The notes under the pieces were generated by a model. That model made no database searches. It had not been told where the DNA came from and worked only from the letters and a program-made list of their open reading frames with translations. Shown piece by piece: positions 58,259 through 64,000 of a stretch of DNA of 64,000 nt (positions within the stretch are counted from its first letter, which is position 1; every line of letters starts with the position of its first letter). The position numbers were made by a program, and so were the translations under genes. Source of the DNA: Nocardia flavorosea NBRC 108225 (GTDB lineage: Bacteria > Actinomycetota > Actinomycetes > Mycobacteriales > Mycobacteriaceae); NCBI RefSeq assembly GCF_001613385.1, contig NZ_BDCG01000015.1, positions 372,001 to 436,000 of the forward strand, given 5' to 3'.

Positions 58259-59068
58259 ATGTACGCAGCAAGCCGTGAGGCCAGCTCCCGGTCCAAGGAG
58301 GCTCTTCGGGCCGCGCTGACCGGAAGTAACGGTGTCGCGGCCACGACGGGGTCCGAACTGTTCGCCGTTGTCGACGTACTGGACGACCAGCGTCCGCTGC
58401 GTGTGGCGCTCGCGGACGTGTCGGTGCCCGGTTCGGCCCGCGCCGAACTGAGTGAGCGAGTCTTCGGGAGTCAGGTCAGCGCTGCCACGCAGGCAGTGCT
58501 GACCAATGCGGTGGCCCAGAATTGGTCCCGTGCCCGCGACCTGGTCGACACCCTGGTCCTGCTCGGGCAGCTGGCGCTGCTGGAAGCAGCGTCCGAACAG
58601 GGCCGGATGACCGCGGTCGAGGACGAGCTGTTCCGGCTCGGCCGGATCATCAACGACAACCCGGAGCTCGAGCGGGCGCTGTCCGATCGCGCCGCCTCCC
58701 CGGCGGCCAAACGGGAACTGCTGGGGCGGCTGCTGTCCGGCAAGACCGAGACCATCACCCAGGCACTGGCCGAACAGGTGGTGACCCGGCACAGTTCCGG
58801 TATCGGTCCGGCCTTCGACGAACTGTCCGATCTGGCCGCGGCCCGGCGGCAGCAGATCGTCGCCCATGTGCGGTCGGCGATCGAGCTCACCGATCCCCAG
58901 CGGGAGCGGCTGGCCGGCGCGCTGGGCCGCATCTACGGCAAGGCCGTCACCGTGCATATCGAAGTCGATCCCGGGCTGTTGAGCGGGCTCGTCGTACGCA
59001 TCGGTGACGATGTGATCGACGGTAGTGCGATCGGCCGACTGGAACGGCTGCGCCGCTCGCTGACCTAG
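58259..59068 (+). CDS. atpH: ATP synthase F1 subunit delta (not fused to b)
   Basis: This 269-residue OSCP/delta subunit links the stator to the F1 head. It has an N-terminal helical domain with an actinobacterial extension (YAASREASSRSKEALRAAL) and the C-terminal signature GRIYGKAVTVHIEVDPGLLSGLVVRIGDDVIDGS. There is no N-terminal b-like membrane segment, unlike the mycobacterial b-delta fusion. ATG 58259 is used; GGAGG is 11 nt away, and GTG 58250 (2 nt from it) is less likely. Confidence 0.94.
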   Translation: MYAASREASSRSKEALRAALTGSNGVAATTGSELFAVVDVLDDQRPLRVALADVSVPGSARAELSERVFGSQVSAATQAVLTNAVAQNWSRARDLVDTLVLLGQLALLEAASEQGRMTAVEDELFRLGRIINDNPELERALSDRAASPAAKRELLGRLLSGKTETITQALAEQVVTRHSSGIGPAFDELSDLAAARRQQIVAHVRSAIELTDPQRERLAGALGRIYGKAVTVHIEVDPGLLSGLVVRIGDDVIDGSAIGRLERLRRSLT

Positions 59069-59149
59069 CGGTACGCCACCGGGTAACCCCGGCGCCCCGG
59101 CCGCACCACCCCCCGACATTCCAGACCAGAGACCGAGAGCAGGAAGAAC

Positions 59150-60787
59150 ATGGCGGAGCTGACGATCTCCTCCGACGAGATCCGTAGCGCGATCGAAAGC
59201 TACACCCAGAGCTACACCCCGGAAACCTCCATCGAGGAAGTCGGTGTTGTCACCGATACCAGTGACGGCATCGCGCATATCAGCGGCCTGCCTTCGGCCA
59301 TGGCCAATGAGCTGCTCGAATTCCCGGGTGGCGTGCTCGGTGTGGCGCTGAACCTCGAGGACCGCGAAATCGGTGCCGTCATCCTCGGCGAGTTCGCCGA
59401 GATCGAAGAGGGCCAGCAGGTGCGTCGCACCGGCGATGTGCTCTCGGTCCCGGTCGGCGACAACTTCCTCGGCCGCGTGGTGAACCCGCTCGGCCAGCCG
59501 ATCGACGGTCTGGGCGAGATCGAATCCAACGACCGGCGCGTGCTCGAACTGCAGGCCGCCACCGTGCTGGAACGGCAGCCGGTCGAGGAGCCGATGGCCA
59601 CCGGCGTCACCGCTATCGACGCTTTGACCGCCATCGGGCGGGGCCAGCGTCAGCTGGTCATCGGCGACCGTAAGACCGGTAAGACCGCGGTCTGCATCGA
59701 TACGATCCTGAACCAGAAGGCCAATTGGGAGTCGGGCGATCCGGCCAAGCAGGTGCGCTGCATCTACGTGGCGATCGGCCAGAAGGGCTCCACCATCGCG
59801 GGCGTCAAAACCGCCCTCGAGGAGCACGGCGCACTGGAGTACACCACCATCGTGGCGGCCCCGGCCTCCGATTCCGCCGGCTTCAAGTGGCTGGCCCCCT
59901 ACACCGGTTCGGCCATCGGCCAGCACTGGATGTACGAGGGCAAGCACGTCCTGATCGTGTTCGACGATCTGACCAAGCAGGCCGAGGCCTACCGCGCCAT
60001 CTCGCTGCTGCTGCGCCGTCCGCCGGGCCGCGAGGCGTACCCGGGTGACGTCTTCTACCTGCACTCGCGTCTGCTGGAGCGTTGCGCCAAGCTCTCCGAC
60101 GAGATGGGCGGCGGGTCGATGACCGGTCTGCCGATCATCGAGACCAAGGCCAACGACATCTCGGCCTTCATCCCGACCAACGTCATCTCCATCACCGACG
60201 GTCAGGTCTTCCTGGAGTCCGATCTGTTCAACAAGGGCGTCCGCCCGGCGATCAACGTCGGTACTTCGGTTTCCCGTGTCGGTGGCGCCGCGCAGACCAA
60301 GGGGATGAAGAAGGTCGCCGGTTCGCTGCGTCTGGAAATGGCCCAGTACCGCGAGCTGGAGGCGTTCTCCGCTTTCGCTTCCGACCTGGACGCCGCGTCG
60401 CTGGCCCAGCTCGAGCGCGGTGCCCGCTGGGTCGAGCTGCTCAAGCAGGACCAGTACTCGCCGGTCGCGGTCGAGGATCAGATCGTTTCGATCTATCTGG
60501 TCGACGCCGGCTACTACGACTCGGTACCGGTGGCCGATATCCGCCGGTTCAACGTCGAGCTGCTCGAAGACCTGCATGCCAATGCGGCCGACGCGTTCGC
60601 GAGTATCGCCGGTGGCAAGGTACTCCAGGACGAGGCCGCCGAGCAGATCAAGACGGCCACCGACAAGTTCAAGCAGGGCTTCCTGGCGTCCGACGGCAGC
60701 CGCGTGGTGAACGAATCCGAAGCCGGCGAATTGGCCCACGAAGAGGTCGAGTCGCTGTCGGTCACCCGTAAGCACGTCGAGAAGTAG
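59150..60787 (+). CDS. atpA: ATP synthase F1 subunit alpha
   Basis: This 545-residue subunit forms the non-catalytic sites of F1. It has the beta-barrel start (EEVGVVTDTSDGIAHISGLP), the Walker A GDRKTGKTAV, the Walker B strand LIVFDDLTKQAEAYR, and the signature PAINVGTSVSRVGGAAQ. The C-terminal tail after QLERGARWVELLKQ is somewhat long, as in other actinobacteria. AGCAGGAAG precedes the ATG. The gene follows atpH by 81 bp. Confidence 0.97.
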   Translation: MAELTISSDEIRSAIESYTQSYTPETSIEEVGVVTDTSDGIAHISGLPSAMANELLEFPGGVLGVALNLEDREIGAVILGEFAEIEEGQQVRRTGDVLSVPVGDNFLGRVVNPLGQPIDGLGEIESNDRRVLELQAATVLERQPVEEPMATGVTAIDALTAIGRGQRQLVIGDRKTGKTAVCIDTILNQKANWESGDPAKQVRCIYVAIGQKGSTIAGVKTALEEHGALEYTTIVAAPASDSAGFKWLAPYTGSAIGQHWMYEGKHVLIVFDDLTKQAEAYRAISLLLRRPPGREAYPGDVFYLHSRLLERCAKLSDEMGGGSMTGLPIIETKANDISAFIPTNVISITDGQVFLESDLFNKGVRPAINVGTSVSRVGGAAQTKGMKKVAGSLRLEMAQYRELEAFSAFASDLDAASLAQLERGARWVELLKQDQYSPVAVEDQIVSIYLVDAGYYDSVPVADIRRFNVELLEDLHANAADAFASIAGGKVLQDEAAEQIKTATDKFKQGFLASDGSRVVNESEAGELAHEEVESLSVTRKHVEK

Positions 60788-60848
60788 ACCGGGCGAACCA
60801 TGCGCTGTTTTCCTGTAACGCCGCGAACGAAGGGAGTGTGAACCGCCG

Positions 60849-61820
60849 ATGGCTACCTTGCGCGAGCTGCGCTCCCGTATTCGTGGAATCAACTCGATCA
60901 AGAAGATCACCAAGGCCCAGGAACTGATCGCGACCTCGCGTATCACCAAGGCCCAGGCTCGGGTGGCGGCCGCCAAGCCGTACTCCGAGGAGATCACCAA
61001 GGTGGTCGCGGAGCTGGCGAGTGCGTCGAAGAATCTGACGCACCCGCTGCTCACCGAGCGTCCCGACCCCAAACGTGCCGCGGTGCTGGTGATCACCAGC
61101 GACAGCGGCCAGTGTGGTGGCTACAACTCCAATGTGCTCAAACGGGCCGAGGAGCTGATGACCACCCTCCGCGATGAGGGTAAGGAACCGGTGCTCTACG
61201 TCATGGGCAACAAGGGTCTGACGTACTACACCTTCCGTGACCGCCGGCCGGTTGCCGCGTGGACCGGGTTCTCCCAGCAGCCGGGCTACCCGGATGCTTC
61301 GGCGGCCTGTAACCACCTGGTCGACAGCTTCATGGCCGGGTCCGCGGGCGAGGTTCCGGCGCCGGACGGTACCGGTTCGATCGCGGGCGTGGATGAACTC
61401 CATATCGTCTACACCCGGTTCGTGAGCATGCTGTCGCAGACGCCGGAGGTGCGCCGGATGGCGCCGATCCAGATCTCCTTCGTCGACGAGAAGTTCGACC
61501 TGGGCGACGATATGTTGTCCGATTCGTCCACGGCCGAGGTGAGCGCGCAGTACGAATTCGAGCCCGACGCCGATGTGCTGCTGGCGGCGCTGCTGCCCAA
61601 GTACATCAATACGCGGATCTACGCGTCGTTGCTCGACGCAGCGGCATCCGAGCATGCGGCTCGGCGCACCGCAATGAAGGCGGCCACCGACAACGCCAAT
61701 GAATTGGCGAGTTCCCTGTCCCGGCAGGCCAACTCGTTGCGGCAGGCCAACATCACGCAGGAAATCAGCGAAATCGTCGGCGGCGTGAATGCCCTGGCGG
61801 CCAGCTCGGAACGCGACTGA
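60849..61820 (+). CDS. atpG: ATP synthase F1 subunit gamma
   Basis: This 323-residue rotor shaft has the N-terminal coiled-coil helix LRELRSRIRGINSIKKITKA and the C-terminal helix ending AARRTAMKAATDNANEL. Between them is the Rossmann-like domain with SDSGQCGGYNSNVLKRAE. Two internal insertions (around SAGEVPAPDGTGSIAGVDE and FDLGDDMLSDSSTAEV) lengthen it beyond the usual ~290 residues. Mycobacterial gamma subunits also carry an extra loop. The ATG lies 61 bp after atpA with GAAGGGAG upstream. Confidence 0.97.
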   Translation: MATLRELRSRIRGINSIKKITKAQELIATSRITKAQARVAAAKPYSEEITKVVAELASASKNLTHPLLTERPDPKRAAVLVITSDSGQCGGYNSNVLKRAEELMTTLRDEGKEPVLYVMGNKGLTYYTFRDRRPVAAWTGFSQQPGYPDASAACNHLVDSFMAGSAGEVPAPDGTGSIAGVDELHIVYTRFVSMLSQTPEVRRMAPIQISFVDEKFDLGDDMLSDSSTAEVSAQYEFEPDADVLLAALLPKYINTRIYASLLDAAASEHAARRTAMKAATDNANELASSLSRQANSLRQANITQEISEIVGGVNALAASSERD

Positions 61821-61842
61821 GACGCAGGAAGAGAACCTAGAA

Positions 61843-63291
61843 ATGACCGCAGCTGTTACTCGAGAAGACTCGAGCCGGACCAGCGCCGCCAGTGGCCGCG
61901 TGGTCCGCGTCATCGGCCCCGTCGTGGACGTCGAGTTCCCGCGGGGTTCCATCCCTGAACTGTTCAACGCCCTCGCCGCCGAGATCACCCTGAAGTCGGT
62001 GGCCAAGACGTTGACCCTCGAGGTCGCCCAGCACCTCGGTGACAACATCGTGCGCACCATCTCGATGCAGCCCACCGACGGTCTGGTCCGCGGCGCCGAG
62101 GTTCGCGACTCCGGCAAGCCGATTTCGGTGCCGGTCGGCGATGTCGTCAAGGGGCATGTGTTCAACGCCCTCGGCGACTGCCTCGACAGCCCCGGCCTCG
62201 GCCGCGACGGCGAGCAGTGGGGTATCCACCGCAAGCCGCCGAGCTTCGACCAGCTCGAGGGTAAGACCGAAATCCTGGAGACCGGCGTCAAGGTGCTCGA
62301 TCTGCTGACCCCGTACGTGAAGGGCGGCAAGATCGGTCTGTTCGGTGGTGCCGGTGTCGGCAAAACCGTTCTGATCCAGGAGATGATCACCCGTATCGCC
62401 CGGGAGTTCTCCGGTACCTCGGTATTCGCCGGTGTCGGTGAGCGCACCCGTGAGGGCACCGATCTGCACCTGGAAATGGAAGAGATGGGCGTTCTGCAGG
62501 ACACCGCCCTCGTCTTCGGCCAGATGGACGAGCCGCCGGGCACCCGTATGCGGGTCGCCCTGTCGGCGCTGACCATGGCGGAGTACTTCCGCGATGTGAA
62601 GCACCAGGACGTGCTGCTGTTCGTCGACAACATCTTCCGGTTCACCCAGGCCGGTTCCGAGGTTTCGACTCTGCTGGGTCGTATGCCCTCCGCCGTCGGT
62701 TACCAGCCGACCCTGGCCGACGAGATGGGTGAGCTGCAGGAGCGGATCACCTCGACCCGTGGTCGTTCGATCACCTCGCTGCAGGCGATCTACGTTCCCG
62801 CCGACGACTACACCGACCCGGCGCCGGCGACCACCTTCGCGCACCTGGATGCGACCACGGAGCTCTCCCGCCCGATTTCGCAGAAGGGTATCTACCCCGC
62901 CGTCGACCCGCTGACCTCGACTTCTCGTATTCTCGAGGCCTCGATCGTCGGCGACCGGCACTTCGCGGTGGCCAACGAGGTGAAGCGGATCCTGCAGAAG
63001 TACAAGGAACTGCAGGACATCATCGCCATCCTCGGTATGGACGAGCTCTCCGAAGAGGACAAGGTCCTCGTCGGCCGGGCCCGGCGGCTGGAGAAGTTCC
63101 TCGGCCAGAACTTCATCGTGGCCGAGAAGTTCACCGGTCAGCCCGGTTCGGTCGTGCCGCTGGAGCAAACCATCGACGACTTCGACCGGGTCTGCAAGGG
63201 CGAATTCGACCACTTCCCGGAGCAGGCGTTCAACAGCTGCGGTGGTCTCGACGATGTCGAGGCGGCCGCGAAGAAGATCGCCGGAAAGTAG
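61843..63291 (+). CDS. atpD: ATP synthase F1 subunit beta
   Basis: This 482-residue catalytic subunit has the barrel start (GRVVRVIGPVVDVEFPRG), Walker A GGAGVGKTVLIQE, the catalytic Glu in GVGERTREGTDL, Walker B DVLLFVDNIFRFTQAG and the signature PAVDPLTSTSRIL. It ends with GGLDDVEAAAKKIAGK. ATG 61843 has GAAGAG upstream; the frame open from 61789 overlaps atpG. atpC starts 6 bp downstream. Confidence 0.98.
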   Translation: MTAAVTREDSSRTSAASGRVVRVIGPVVDVEFPRGSIPELFNALAAEITLKSVAKTLTLEVAQHLGDNIVRTISMQPTDGLVRGAEVRDSGKPISVPVGDVVKGHVFNALGDCLDSPGLGRDGEQWGIHRKPPSFDQLEGKTEILETGVKVLDLLTPYVKGGKIGLFGGAGVGKTVLIQEMITRIAREFSGTSVFAGVGERTREGTDLHLEMEEMGVLQDTALVFGQMDEPPGTRMRVALSALTMAEYFRDVKHQDVLLFVDNIFRFTQAGSEVSTLLGRMPSAVGYQPTLADEMGELQERITSTRGRSITSLQAIYVPADDYTDPAPATTFAHLDATTELSRPISQKGIYPAVDPLTSTSRILEASIVGDRHFAVANEVKRILQKYKELQDIIAILGMDELSEEDKVLVGRARRLEKFLGQNFIVAEKFTGQPGSVVPLEQTIDDFDRVCKGEFDHFPEQAFNSCGGLDDVEAAAKKIAGK

Positions 63292-63297
63292 TCCTTC

Positions 63298-63675
63298 ATG
63301 GCGGATATGTCAGTTGATCTCGTCGCGGTCGAGCGGCGGCTCTGGTCGGGCCGGGCGAACTTCGTCAGCGCCCAGACCACCGAGGGGCAGATCGGCATCA
63401 TGCCCGGTCACGAACCCCTGCTGGGGCAGTTGATCGAGGGCGGCACGGTGACCATCGTCGATACCGAGGGCAATCGGATCGTGGCCGCGGTACACGGCGG
63501 ATTCTTCTCGGTCACCACGGATACCGTGCGTGTGCTGGCCGAGACCGCCGAGTTCTCCACGGAGGTCGATATCGACGCGGCACGTAAGGTGCTGTCCGAC
63601 GGTTCGGCCGCCCCGGAGGACCAGCTGGCCGCGCAGGCCCGGGTTCGCGCTGTCGAACAGGCCGCGGCTTCCTGA
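63298..63675 (+). CDS. atpC: ATP synthase F1 subunit epsilon
   Basis: This 125-residue subunit regulates rotation. The N-terminal beta-sandwich is complete (SVDLVAVERRLWSGRANFV, TTEGQIGIMPGHEPLLGQL, AAVHGGFFSVTTDTVRVLAE). The C-terminal helical part is short (AQARVRAVEQAAAS), so its inhibitory arm is reduced compared with E. coli, as is usual in actinobacteria. It ends the atp operon before a strong hairpin terminator. Confidence 0.95.
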   Translation: MADMSVDLVAVERRLWSGRANFVSAQTTEGQIGIMPGHEPLLGQLIEGGTVTIVDTEGNRIVAAVHGGFFSVTTDTVRVLAETAEFSTEVDIDAARKVLSDGSAAPEDQLAAQARVRAVEQAAAS

Positions 63676-63703
63676 TCTCCGATCCGGAGACCAACAGAAT
63701 ATT

Positions 63704-63748
63704 TCGGCTCCGGCCGGTGACGGGGTAACCGTCACCGGCCGGAGCCGA
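63704..63748. terminator. Long hairpin terminator of the atp operon
   Basis: A 20-bp stem runs TCGGCTCCGGCCGGTGACGG (63704-63723) against its exact complement (63729-63748) with loop GGTAA. It starts 29 bp after the atpC stop and is followed by TTCTCG, not a long U-tract. By stem length it is the strongest hairpin in the window. Confidence 0.88.
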
Positions 63749-63844
63749 TTCTCGTCCCGGCCCACCGATATCGAGTGGGCACCGTCACCCTGTCCCACCT
63801 GGATCGATGAGATCGCATTTTCCGAGACATCCGCGTGTCGTTTG

Positions 63845-63850
63845 TAAACT
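63845..63850 (+). promoter_or_regulatory. Predicted -10 element for the DUF2550 gene
   Basis: TAAACT lies in a short AT-richer stretch about 80 bp before the TTG start at 63931. No clear -35 hexamer was found. Confidence 0.35.
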
Positions 63851-63930
63851 GGTTCGTGGTTGAATGACGTCGGGTGCATCGGCCGAGCCCAGCCGGCGAT
63901 CGCCTCGGACGAACGAAGGGATGTGCGGCA

Positions 63931-64000
63931 TTGCAGACCGGGATGGTGATTGCGATCATTCTGGTTGTAGTGCTGGTCGCTTTGGCTCTCCTGTCCACAT
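63931..64000 (+). CDS. DUF2550-family membrane protein, cut by the window end
   Basis: Only the first 23 codons are present. They read QTGMVIAIILVVVLVALALL, an N-terminal membrane helix. M. tuberculosis has a DUF2550 protein (Rv1312) directly after atpC with the same kind of start, so position supports this call. The start is TTG 63931 with GAAGG 11 nt upstream, or ATG 63943 in frame. The ATG at 63921 is in another frame and gives a polar Cys/Asp-rich peptide. Confidence 0.6.
   Translation, partial: MQTGMVIAIILVVVLVALALLST

Noticed and set aside
58136..61096. 986-codon open frame on the minus strand
   Set aside because: It lies antisense to atpH and atpA, whose identity is certain; such shadows are normal at this GC content.
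63921..64000. ATG 63921 as start of the last gene
   Set aside because: Its frame gives a polar Cys/Asp/Gly-rich peptide; the TTG 63931 frame gives the expected membrane helix.
1..64000. Insertion sequences, transposases, integrases or phage genes
   Set aside because: I searched the translated genes for such families and saw none; the window looks free of mobile elements apart from the tandem repeat.

Overview
The window is GC-rich actinobacterial DNA with dense, mostly co-directional genes, many GTG starts and several probable leaderless starts. EspG-type type VII secretion (T7SS) chaperones, a deazaflavin (F420)-type nitroreductase, and the order argS-lysA-thrA-thrC-thrB-rho-rpmE-prfA-prmC-tsaC-wecA-atp operon all point to Mycobacteriales. 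That order matches Rv1292-Rv1312 of Mycobacterium tuberculosis as I remember it, including a tRNA-Arg just before argS. A stand-alone ATP synthase delta subunit, rather than the mycobacterial b-delta fusion, argues against Mycobacterium itself. Nocardia or a close relative is my best inference.

Layout. 1-3.7 kb: a branched-chain 2-oxoacid dehydrogenase operon (E1 alpha, cut by the window edge, E1 beta, E2). 3.8-12.9 kb: a sulfurtransferase, a secreted HNH-type nuclease lipoprotein with a small unknown partner gene, an SNF2 helicase/SWIM protein pair, an amidohydrolase and a large membrane protein. 13.1-17.8 kb: a valine catabolism operon (mmsA, acyl-CoA dehydrogenase, 3-hydroxyisobutyryl-CoA hydrolase, mmsB), which finishes the pathway begun by the first operon. 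17.87-18.16 kb: seventeen perfect copies of a 17-bp tandem repeat. 19.4-28.3 kb: a T7SS effector island with no secretion machinery. It holds a 1271-residue CpnT-like protein ending in a hexapeptide beta-helix, a small WXG100-like protein, a YbaB/EbfC-like protein, an 837-residue Gly/Ser-rich substrate and two tandem EspG chaperones. 28.4-34.4 kb: echA8, an Hsp70-like membrane ATPase, a MarR regulator, tRNA-Cys, a Tat-exported phosphoesterase, an F420-type reductase and a TetR regulator. 34.5-38.9 kb: a TetR-flanked aromatic ring-cleavage operon (extradiol dioxygenase, fumarylacetoacetase-like hydrolase, flavin monooxygenase, short-chain dehydrogenase). 39.2-64 kb: the conserved housekeeping block, from tRNA-Arg and the DUF305/DUF3105 pair through amino-acid biosynthesis, Rho, L31, RF1, PrmC, TsaC and WecA to the full ATP synthase operon and the start of a DUF2550 gene.

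The parts most likely to be new are the T7SS island (above all the beta-helix fusion and the doubled EspG), the 17 x 17 repeat array, the element shared by the prmC and tsaC promoters with its structured spacers, and the ring-cleavage operon of unknown substrate.
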